A stretch of DNA of 64,000 nt, taken from NCBI RefSeq assembly GCF_964275005.1, contig NC_092703.1:1725001-1789000 (forward strand), read 5' to 3'. The notes under the pieces are model-generated. The model had not been told where the DNA came from. It saw nothing but the letters and a program-made list of their open reading frames with translations, and did not search any database. How positions within the stretch are numbered: the first letter of the stretch is position 1; the number at the start of each line of letters is the position of its first letter. This stretch comes from Diadema setosum (Eukaryota; Echinodermata; Echinoidea; Diadematoida; Diadematidae). Below, one piece after another: positions 35,828 through 48,500 of this stretch. A program made the position numbers and the translations under genes.

Positions 35828-36692
35828 TTTTCAAAGGGAGAAAAGTTCATGTTGTATAGCCTGCAGTTTACTACACCAATCTGCGAAAAGTTGCATTCCT
35901 TTGAATGTTGCAACCGAAAAACATAGCAAGACATAACGACAAAAAGCCAACTTCATGGAGGTAGGATTATTGGAACATTAAAAAACGTGAAAAACAGCCC
36001 AATAATGCTATAATTGCGTTGAGCAGTCATCATGCAGTGGACAAGATGATTTGACATCGAAAAAATAAATAGCGCATAAGAGCATGAACATTAACTATCT
36101 TTGATATTTGTACATCGACAAAGACATCATTCACGTATTGCATTCACATCCTACCCAACACCTTCCTCCACCCCCATCCCCCCCCCCCAAAAAAAAACAA
36201 AACACACACACACACAAAAAAAAGAGCTGCCTTCCAAGAAATATATGACTGGACTTAGGTATATAATTATTCCAAATTAATTCAACCAGAGTCAAACATA
36301 GTGATGACTCTGCATAGCCATTCATTACAGGGCGTAATGTCAAGTGGCTAGTCAAACTGAATACAGAAGAGCGACACCTCTGTATGTCATTCTGCTGAGT
36401 GTGTGGTTGCGATAACGGCTGCGAAATAACTGGTGATGGAGAGAGAGTGTGTAAAATGAGGATTCCATACCATTACAAAGCGTTAAAGGAAAATGATTGT
36501 CGCATGAAACAAGTCGACGCGGATGTGGTTTGTATTCATTGTGGTTAATGACGACAACGTTTGGATATATTTATCACGCTTCAACAGTTCAAGCTTATAC
36601 TGGTGCAATAAATAAAAGGAAGACCTGAAACCTACTAGTTCAAGATAAAAAATAATTGAGAAAATAAACTGATTTATCTCTCCGACATCGCA

Positions 36693-36759
36693 ATGGGAGA
36701 ATTATACTTCATGCATTTATTTCTACTGACGGTAATGTCTATCATCACATATTCAAACG
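36693..36759 (+). CDS. Receptor gene 1, exon 1: signal peptide
   Basis: ATG at 36693 opens MGELYFMHLFLLTVMSIITY, a signal peptide. It ends phase 1 at a consensus donor GTAAGT. Its remaining G joins TC of exon 2 to make Val23. Confidence 0.75.
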
Positions 36760-37634
36760 GTAAGTGAGATATGTTTTTCGTGATTGATGTTTATATTTCA
36801 TTGTCATTGTATGTCTGTCACAAACTAAATATGACTTGTTATTTCGTTTTGAAGTCACTGTAATAATTTCGCTTCTCGTTATGGCACAATGTTATAACGA
36901 CCGTAAAGTAACTACATAATGTACATTTTTATATGAATTGTATATACAATATGAATACGTGTAAATATATATGTTACTTACTAAAGCATGTGTATATGCA
37001 ATGCATATGTTTATCATGAAAATATACACACAACCTGTTATAAGCATGATAAGCCTTCCTCTTACTACTAAAGCATATTGGGTTTCGTATGAACATGCGA
37101 TGACTTTACACACAACCTGTTATAAGCATGATAAGCCTTCCTCTTACTATTAAAGCATATTGGGTTTCGTATGAACATGCGATGACTTAATGAAATGGCT
37201 GAGATTTCACTTTTCTAGTATCAACTACTCACATTTGAGAAGTTCACCTGAAGGTTTTTCCTTTTGTTCCTTTTTTATATAATTTTTATATAATGTGTAT
37301 TGTATATTACACATGTATTTTGTAACTGTTTTATTATTCGAATACCTATTGTAAAGCGCATATACAGAGCCTTTACTGTACCATGCCCTACATAAGCAGA
37401 ACATAACTATTATATGATTATTTTCAAGTGTTTTCATTCGAACTTTCAAACAGATATGTTGGCTTATTGTCTTTTGATTCGCTTTGCTCTGCACCAGACG
37501 CCAGAAAAAGTGCTTTCTGTGTCATAATTGTCTTGGCAGATAGATCCTGTGTGTTTTCAAAATCGTTCTCAATAAACGCTACAAATCTTCAACAATTAAT
37601 GTTAAGAAATACATAACATGGAAGGATTTAGGAC

Positions 37635-37674
<40 letters not shown>

Positions 37675-38098
37675 ACTCGCGCTCTCTCTCTCTCTCTCTC
37701 TTCAATATGGACAGAGAGAAAGAAGAATATCCAGTAAAACTATGATTTGATTCAACCTTGAAAGCTGAGGTGGCTCAAGTTAATACTTCACACACACACA
37801 AAAAAAATGTCAAAGATGATTATGTGTAATCCTTCATCACTATACGAAAGTGGGAAATGAAGCTGCAATTTAAAGGTGACCTTGGAACAAAGAAAGAATA
37901 ATAAACAAATATATAAATATATGAAAAATAAGTAAACAAATACTTATTTTTGTTAAGAATGAAAAGTAAATAAAATATCTTCACCCTTTTAACTCTGAAT
38001 GGTCTGTTATAGGTTTTCTTTGACAATGCTACTATTGATAATAGTGAAAATTGACCCATAAGTTTTTTTTTTCAAAAGTTCCTGTGATAACCCCTTTA

Positions 38099-38151
<53 letters not shown>

Positions 38152-39289
38152 ATATATACATACAATGTATGTGTATCATATATATCCATATATACATACA
38201 ATGTATGTGTATCATATATATATGAAGAGCTTTCAACCAAAAGGCACTAAATCCATTGAAAAATGATGGAAAAAAAATGACGCCTTTTGGAAGCATGCTC
38301 TTCATAATACGTGCATTCGACTTGTCAGGGGAAAAAGACGTTATGTGTGTATTTCTCTCCATTACTGTGCGTGTCAATGTATGTGATAGATGTGTGTAAT
38401 TAGGCTATATGCAAAATGCAGTTGACTCATAATTTGATAGCCGATGATTTTTGCGTGATTACTCTCGCGTCGCCGAGATGAAATCGTTACCGGGTGAATT
38501 CCGCCCAAACAACCGACACACTGCAAACAAATCTAATCCAGAAGACACGTCCCGTGTCACGCATCAACCCTGAATCCAATACTGTTGGGACACACATGTT
38601 TAAATCCCCTGATAAGCATAATGTCGACTTAATTAAAGGCATAATTTACCATTTGCAGATGAAACAAAAACCCAGCATTAGTGCTTTAAAATAGTTCTGA
38701 AATGTGAGTTAGGGATAGAAACAACCACTGTAAAAATTTGAGTCTGTATAATCGATGTTAAGTGTTGTTAAATACACAAAATGTGAACAATAGTTATAAT
38801 AAGAATGCTTCCAGAATAAACCATCTACAGTTACGGTTTATTGAGAAAAATACTGATATCTCCCTATATTTTAGGCTTTATTGCGAAAATTTTATATGGT
38901 AGGATGTTTTGTGATACAACAGACCTACACATATGCATCAAATGTTATATCTTGAAAATTTTTAAAATCACTGTTCCCAAAGGTAAACTGGACCTTTGAT
39001 AATATCCAGTCCTTTTTAGAATCGCATTGAGAAAAGTCCTAGAACAATTTTTATTTGTTTTTAAATGACAGCAAGCAACTCGTACTCGAATTTTGAATAT
39101 TTTGAATATCAAATCGAGGGGGACAGTTGTGTTCAATAGTCTATAACTGGTCTGTTTCCATTCCTTGGGGAATCACTGTCTATCAATCATCGGACTTCGT
39201 CAGATTCACTTTATATTGTGGTTGCACCGAACGTAATCATTATCATTTTACCAGTTTAATCCAGATAGATGGTTCTAAGGAAGAGCAAG

Positions 39290-39329
<40 letters not shown>

Positions 39330-41166
39330 AACACACAAGTCTATGCACTTGTTCCTAAATGACAGGATTTATAATAGAAAAAGTGCTGTCATCCAAGGTC
39401 AGGTACTATAGGGATTGATATTGATAATATAGTTTGAAACCTTTTCCAATCTATCATCAATCACGAAGATCGCACTGTTGTCTCCTTATGCTGAGGCCGT
39501 CTTTATAAATGCATTTCTCCGCCTTTTTCCCGTGCGATGTCATCAGCGTATAAGATAGGGTTGTCTGTTGTCTTTGGTGTCTACCTCTAGACGGGCGATT
39601 GCCACAACGCTGAACATTGCCTGTAGACTCAGTCCATTACCTCTCTTCTCCTAAAAACCGTTTACTTTGCACTTTACGATGCAAATTTAGATGTAACTCA
39701 GCTCCTCGAATGTTGCGGAACAGCAAATGCTGTTAGAGTTGAAGAATGATTGCATCACTCTGTTTCATTAACTGTACTGTCTGATTCTGAAAACAAAAAC
39801 AAAAACAACGAACATTATAGAATTACATACTGGAAAATTAATTTCATTAGATTTCCTATGTGGTTATTGGAAAGAATAGTCTCATGTTTACGGGTAGTGT
39901 TTGCTATTCTGGAGATTTGTTATTCCGAAACACGCAAATTCCATATCCCTCATGTCCTTATAGATATTCGTTAATTTGAAAATGAAGTAACCTTCGTAAT
40001 AATCCAAACGTTTTTCCTTTTTTATTGTTCCGAAGTTTCGTTAATCAGAGGGTTCAATCGTCTTGAAATGAAATAAGTAGTTGGGAATTTGTTTCTCGTT
40101 TTCGGATTAACAATCTTCGGATCTAAAAACGAACCTTTTTTCATTACCGAATTAACGCACCTGCAAAATGGCAAACCTCATTTCATTTTCTGATTGACGC
40201 ATCTTAGGAAAAGGAACTTTCGAAATAACGAACTGTGACCAATTTTACACACAAAGGTCCCATCTTCCGTTGGCATCTGTCTACAGATAAAACACTACAC
40301 TACCCACCTGCCCAACTTGCCCGAAGCATGCTTTGGAATAAAAATCGCTTTCAGCGAAATAGTTACAATACAAATTTAAACATCGACCGGAATTTCTGCC
40401 TTTCCTATCCTTTTAGGCGACTTTCCTCCCATCTTTGTTTTCAACGTCTGTTTGAGCCGGGAAGCGATTATAGGGCGTCATCAACTATGTTAGCCCAGTC
40501 AGTCGTAAGACTAATTATAGCTGACATTCTAGCCCGAAAGGAGAGAAACCACAAATGGGCTGGTAGATAATATGAAGCTATGTTTCATCTCTCGTTTAAT
40601 TTGCGCGGAGATAATTGTACCGAGGTGTGCTATGAACACTTGCACAGGGGTTAATCGATCCGAAGCTATTTGGCGTGGCCTCTGGAAATGGGCAGATAAT
40701 AAGGGAGTCAATCGTCTGGTCAATCATTTGTGTCATCTGAACGACGGGTGGGACGAAAGCACTTTATCCTATTATTTGTGACCATCTCCTCCTGTTCTAA
40801 TTACTCAGGGTTTTCGTGATAGGAAGAGAGTGAGAGAGGAGAGACTGTCGTTTATATCACTATGGAAGGAATACTGAGGGATCGCTGCATTATCTTGTAT
40901 AATTATATTCTCAGCCACGGTTATGTGCCTATACGTAGTAAAAGTAAGAAGGGAATTCCACAGGTGATTACCAAGCCTACATTCCATGAACATAAGCTTA
41001 GAAATATGATATGTATTCTTGAAAGTAGAAAGTAGCAAGAAGAAAAAACATCAACTGAAATTAGATTTAATACCATGCATGATGTATAAATACTTCATGT
41101 CCCGTTCGTCACAGAAACGTGCCAGCAAAGTATATTTCATCCTTTCAAATTTGTTTTTACAATTTA

Positions 41167-41206
<40 letters not shown>

Positions 41207-42021
41207 GATGGAAATGCGTTTAGATGTATACTATATATACATACATGGTATACAACATACATACTTACATACATCATAATTATGTTATTGCATATCAACA
41301 GGTGGCAAATTTTCTTCTTTTTTTTAAAGAAACCTAACGTAGAGCTTAGTATAAGAGTCATGATTTTGCTCAGTATCTGTCTAATTTTGATATCAATTTG
41401 TCACAGTTGCTCTCATTTGAAGAAAAAAAGTTTCCCTTTGTCCTCCTTTGGAAATGATCAGAAGAGTGACAATGGCCAACATTTTCTTTTCTGCAGTTAT
41501 TGTTTTCGCTTTTATAAGATTTGTGTCTTTAACAGTTTATTGAAATGATATTGACCTTATTTCTTCACACTTTTCGCAATCTATGATATCCAAATATCTG
41601 AAATAGTTTCCGGGGCTGGAAACACGTAACCAAAATTATGCAACTATAATTACGTATGTCTGCAAACAACTAAAGAATTAACACACACACACACAGCTCA
41701 ACAAACTTTGACACAACTTCATAGAAACCGAGTAGGGGACATTGTCTACCATTATTGGGGCACATTATCAATATAATGATTATACAAACTTCATTTTGAT
41801 TCTAACCGTAAAAGTGTGTGTGTTCTGACGAACATTCATGATAACAATAGACAGTCAGATGTACAGTTACACATTGCATATAATCTGACTCTGTGGTTAC
41901 AATTCGTTATTACGAAGGTTCGTTAATCTGAACACTACCGACCCAGAAAAAAAAAAAATCGTACCTCCCTAGTTCCGATAGTACGCACTTTTTAATTCAT
42001 TTTCGGATGTATAGAATAACG

Positions 42022-42059
<38 letters not shown>

Positions 42060-44166
42060 GCACACACACACGCGCACACACACACACACACACACACACA
42101 ATGTTCGGATTTAAGAACATCTAGGTAACCGGAATTGAGGCGGTTTCGGAACGAACCTTATTTTATTCTCGGATTAACGAACCTTCGGAGTAACGAACAT
42201 CATCCGAACTATCTCCCGAAACAGTCACGGCTCTTCACGAGACAAACTTCACGGAGAGTATCATCGTCTCACACCTCCTGGAGAATTATGGTCCCCGGCA
42301 GGTCCGCCCGGTTGCGAACGTCAGCAGGGTCATTGACATCTCCTTTCGACTGCTTCCGGTGGATCTCATCAACTTCGTAAGTTCCTCCTCCACCCCCCCC
42401 CCTTTTTTTTTTCTTCATTTTCTGATCGGCCTCCCCAACAAACTTGTATTCATTACCTTTTCCATTCGTTATTCACCTGTTTGGTCATCAATTCTAATTT
42501 TGTTTGTTCGAATGCCAACATGGCTGTATAGCAAAACTTTTTTGCTTTTAATTCATGTCATTGTGGTTTGGGGTTTTTTGCTGTTGTTTTTTTTTTTTTT
42601 TTAGACCTGTTTTTCAAGAGTACGCGATACTGCTGCTTTTTTGTCTTATTTCTAGTGGCAATACACGTAAAATTAAAGCGTATAAATCATGCCAATTACG
42701 TAGACTGTTACAAGCTGTTATTTTCGCGAATGTCGCGAATCGCAGTTGGATCGAAAATGTCGCCATGCGCTACAGGGTAATAGTGTATTGACGGTGTCAA
42801 TTAGCGAAAACAGCATCTCACCCAAATATCTGTGACTCCTCATTCGCGCAAAAATCTGTACGTGAAAAAAAAAAAGAGCTAATACAGTCATGACAGTACG
42901 AAATTTCACCATCTATTTTGTTCTCCTTCTCCAGGATGAATTCAATCAGATGTTGAAACTTTCGGCGTATGTCCGCATGGTAAATATTCAATATCGTTGT
43001 ATATTTATATTCAACATCTGCACTTTAGATGTTATATTCCTGCGTATGAGATAGCAGCATTTGACTTTTCGTTAGTATTAAAATCTAATTCCAATGCCAT
43101 TTCAGAAAAGGATGAATATAGAACTTAAGATAAATTCACAGATGGAAACTGGCATAGAATGAACATTTAGATAATGTTACCATTTTCTTAACAACAGTTT
43201 AAAATACTCCAAATTTTTAACTACTTCATTATATAGAGAGTATGATATCAGCGTATACTTCGTTAAATAAGTGACGGGATTTCTTCTTCTTTAGAATTTC
43301 AAATTAAAAGAAAATGCATGAATTGATGTCCCTGTATTGTAATACCTGTGGTAAAACGAATCATGGTTGCCTGGAGACAACAAAGATTTTAATGTTGACT
43401 TTGGGTTAAATTCAGATCATTGCTATTCTTCATCAATTGTCTTCCTTATTATGTATTATATTTATGAATTGTGCTATCTGTGAACGTATTCTCCCATGGG
43501 TAACAAAATCGAGCATTTAGACAAAATGAAGCAATTAAGAAACATGTTCATATAATGTCCTGTATGATCACAAAAATGACCTGACCAGATCCAAGATCGA
43601 AATTTGCGTGAACAGTTGATTTCTGGACCATGCATCAGCGAGAACATCCAGACCACGCCCGTGTTATGGTGCTTTTCAAATAGGCCTGTTGTCTGAAGTC
43701 GGAAAGTTGGAAATGAGTGACTATATTCATGCACTGATTGACAATACCTCGATCGGTACTGATTAATCTACCTCTGATTCAAAATAGCATTATTTTTATT
43801 CCTTTTATTCCATGATCATTGATGTCAGACATGGACTGATGAAAAGATGGTGTGGGATCCAGACGATTACGATGGCGTCGGTACTGTTACCGTTTTCCAA
43901 GACGATGTTTGGCTGCCAGACATTACATTGTATGAAAAGTAAGCGCAAACACAACAATGACAATGACAATGACACTGGTATTATGAACAGATGTATACCC
44001 TTCATCCAGCTTTTACTAGCCATTCTTTCTTCCTTCCCTCACAGTTCCTTCCTTAAAATGACTAATACCTGGCAAGTGCACCAGTTCCATCAATCGATAC
44101 GAATTTATTTCCCTATAGTTACGCATGCATGCACACACACGCACGCGTTCGCACACACACACACAA

Positions 44167-44197
<31 letters not shown>

Positions 44198-44206
44198 ATA
44201 TATACA

Positions 44207-44246
<40 letters not shown>

Positions 44247-45472
44247 CAAGAAAAATATGAAGAATAAAACAAGAGTGTATTTTGACACACATGACATTTT
44301 ATTTTGAAAGAATGGACTTGAGTTCTGTTCTCTTTTTACATAATTATATTTATCATTAATTCATTTATAATGCAGATATATAGATATAGTTGTGTGTATA
44401 TTTATTATGGTATATAAGACTTTTTTCATTTTCTCCCTATCTCTGTGTCATTTTCTATCGTTCGTCAGTTAAACCTTTATTACTTCCTGACACATTGTGC
44501 CACATACGGCCTCTGCTCTCTTTTGTAGCTGAGGTCGGCGCCATTATAACCTCATTAGCAGTAATATTCCACGTTCGAGAAAAGTCAGTTTCATTAACGC
44601 TTCAATCACAGACCCGAACCACGCCTTAATTTCATTTCATTCACTTCTTTCATAGCGGGCTTTTTATCCAACCATCAATAGCATCGCTTGACACGTTAGG
44701 TGTATTGTGAAGCAGGCGTCGTCGTGCTAACTCCATCTTCTAAATACATTAAAATGACATAGACATGGATAGAATTAAATGCTAATATATGTAGTATTTT
44801 ATATTAAATCGTGCCGTACAGTGTCGTCAAGGATTTCATCAGCATCGGAAAGACATTCATCCTGGTTTCGAGTGATGGCTTAATGGACTGGTATTTTCCT
44901 GCCGTCATGACTACCTCCTGTCCAATAGACATCACTTACTTTCCCTATGATCAGCAGGTGTGCATTATGACGATTAGCCCGTGGACGTTAACCAGTAAAA
45001 TGGTAGGCTGCTATCGGTGACTCTTTCCTTACAATGAATGCATGGTAATGAGGCGTCCTAGTTTTCTCTCGTCACGACCTCGCGCTATTAAATGCAGGCA
45101 GAAATTGACCTCTGAAATGCTTTCATATCTACCTCCATAGCTTTACGGTGATAACTTAAACCTCACGCAATCACGATTTTTCATTGATACCTCCAGATAA
45201 CATTTTGATAGTTTGCCACTTCACTTGTTTACAACACGCACATTGTATATACGGGTGCTTTTTACAATAACAATCCTTAATCAATTTCCATGCACAAACG
45301 ACGAGCTCTGATGGTTTAGGTTGGTGGCGGATTTAGGGAATTTTACACAAACATAATTACAGCATCTGAATAATTGTGTATATCTACATTAGGTCAAAAC
45401 TATTGCGTGAATAAAACGTAGCAATAACATTAACATATGTTCAGTCGAAACAGTAAGAATGACCTAAAAATG

Positions 45473-45508
<36 letters not shown>

Positions 45509-48500
45509 TGTGGAAAAGACATGCGTTCAGATGTCTGTTGTCGCTGTCTGTTCGTCGTTTGTGCTTTCTTTGGCTTTTTGCTACCTTCCCGCTGCAGGTA
45601 AATTTTCGACTCTCTACCGAAGCCGACGCAGAAGTAGATCTTTTCCGGCGGAATGGCGTCTGGGTTTTGTCCAGGAGCGCCCCGGAGAACAGATTAATTG
45701 AATCGTGTTGCTATGATGTGGCTTGGACGGCGGTCATGTATAAGATGTACATCACCAGGGAGTCAGGCTTTTACACGAGGACAGTGGTGGTACCTGCCTT
45801 CTTACTGACTGTCTTGATGGCACTGGTCTGTTGGTTGCACCCGGCTTCCGGTGAGAAGGTCACCCTGGCGGTCAGTAACCTCCTTGCGCTGATTCTCTTC
45901 CAGCAGCTCGTGTCTGACCGGATGCCACCAAGTGGACAGACAGCTTCAATCATGGGTAAGAGCGTAATTCATCCAAGGACCGCCCTTGAAATATCCACAC
46001 GATCGCAAATCTTATGGGAAAATACAAAAATCAAGCCTGAACCATGCTAATTTTATCTAGCAAACAAGAGAGGACTGATTCCTAAAGAAATGATATGCAC
46101 TGGATATGGTTCGGATCTGTGTGTTCTCTTCTTTTAAATGTTCTGTCTTCCTTCTCATAGGTATTCTGAAAATCAATTTCAGAATTATTGCACCTGGTCA
46201 GGTCATTTTGTGTTCTTGACATCCGATGCAGTAGAATCTCATCACACGCCATGTCATCTCTCTTTCTATCTATCATATCTATCATATCTATCTATTTATC
46301 TATCTATCTATGTATCTATTTATACATCTATCTATATCATTTATCTATCCATCTATCTATCTATCTATCTATCTATCATCGCTTTATTGATGTCCTTGTG
46401 TCTTTAAAAGATAGTAGGTTGTATTCCACGAGTTTATGGAAGATTACTGATCCTTTGAATACTGCTGAATTGATCATATCATGCTAACTTGACACATGAA
46501 AACTCGACGATTCGTCACCATTTACAGGACATGCAATGACTTCATGCTCGACTGTGAACTTCGCTGTTGTGAGTTTAGGTCATTTCTCTCACAGATCTGT
46601 AAAAACAAACAAACAAACAAACAAACAAAGAGAGACAAAGAGACATTTTTATACATGTACGTTATCATCAGTTTCCTACGAATATCACTACTTGAAAAAA
46701 CATTTCAACCTTTCAATGGGTTTGCGCACCCATTTCTTTTTTAAACTGCTAATAATTTGAATTTGTTCATTTGATGCTGTTTTTAATTCCAAGAGATAAT
46801 TATGAGAGTATATGAGATTATATTACGTTCATTAGGCATATTCTATATCAGATAATTTTATGATACAGAATCAATAATTTTGTTGTACTCCCATCAATAT
46901 TTGTAAACATTCACTACATTGTACATTTAACTGTTTGTAAATAAAATTATGTGATTAAAATGCATTTTAAGCGTGACGAATGTACAGTTATAACACGTAT
47001 AAACAGTAATGCCGTTCTAAATTTGCCATTCTAAATTTACACATTACTGACCTGCTTTCACCACAGTAAACTTTTTCATCGTGATGATTGGCCTAAGCTG
47101 CACGGAGGTCATCTCAGCTATCCTGGTCCTTCGGGTGTATCACGCCGGAGGAGGCCGGAGGCTCCCCGACTGGGTTCTACAGGTGATGCTTTCTCGTCTC
47201 ATTACTCCTCTCTACTCCAGTAGCAATTCGGACAACATCATCTTGATGGAGCACGAAAGATACAAGTGAGGATTTCAAAGCTTTTGGTGAAATAATACAT
47301 GTTGCAGACTATTGTAGAATGTTGTATCAACAACAGAAAAAGCCCAAGATTTTACACTCTTTGTAAGACTTTTGATGATTACAACCTTCGTTGAAAAATT
47401 ATCGTCAATATGATTGTTTAATCGATGACGTAAAATCAAATAATAAAATATAGCTGATGTTTAATAGTATCAGTGTAATTAAAAGTTAATTAATATTCAA
47501 GATACCACACGCTTTCTTTGAAGAGTGATATCTGCCACGATTGCCATCTTTACTGTCCAATGTAAAACCTATGCAAATTCTGATACGCTTATAGCCACCC
47601 CTTCGTCTTTAAAGTTGTAATTCCAATATTAATGCTATTATCAAAATTAATGTATTAAAGGTAGGGAATCCCATTTGCACGCCTTTAATCAAGAGTTGTA
47701 TAAATACAGTGGTATGTTGAAGAGAGTATCATTTTAGAAACTCCCATAAAGTATTGAAAGTGGAAGGTAACATTTAGTACATTTTTATTGACCGTTAGAT
47801 TTTGAATTGAATTTTTTTCGGGGCTCACCGTAAATTCCAGTACATTACTAGGCTACCTTTGCAGACCCATGCACTGCATGTGTGTCCATTATGTATATTT
47901 TGTGAAGAAAGTTCATCAAAACTTACAAACATTTCTATATACATTCTTGCCACACACTCTATATGTTATTACATCAGTTCTTATACTTTTAGATTTGTGT
48001 TGATAGATTAAAAAAAAATACAAAAGACTGCAACAAGAAGGCTTAAGTGTGGCTGACACACAGAACTACTGAGTAGTTGACTTTTGTGCATTATTCAAAT
48101 TGTAGATAACTGTTGACTTCCAAATTTCTAAGCAGTGGCCTAAACAAGTCCCCTGAGGTTCATATTTAATGTTTTGCTGCATTTTGGGAGGTCTGTAAAA
48201 GGTATCCCCTACCTTTAATGCAAATGGCATTCAAGTAATTGTATTCTTCCCTTGCATAAACGTAAATTTCTTAAGTATGAAATCACTTCGAGCATACTTG
48301 TGTAGAGAATGTAATAATGTGAAACACTAGAATCTGTGTAATCGTGATTTCCATTTCTGCGTACTGTCTTAATGGAATGTTCACCACAGCGGTATACAAT
48401 TTGTAGTTAAACCTTTGCACAAACCTTGAAAATGTGTGAAATACATCAAAGGTATACACACATGGAGGTGAATATTCTTTAGGAACCAATAAGAGCATAC

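Noticed and set aside
42135..42380. Open frame overlapping exon 2 of receptor gene 1 in another frame
   Set aside because: The nicotinic exon is read in a different frame, which joins exons 1 and 3 in phase; this frame gives no recognisable protein.
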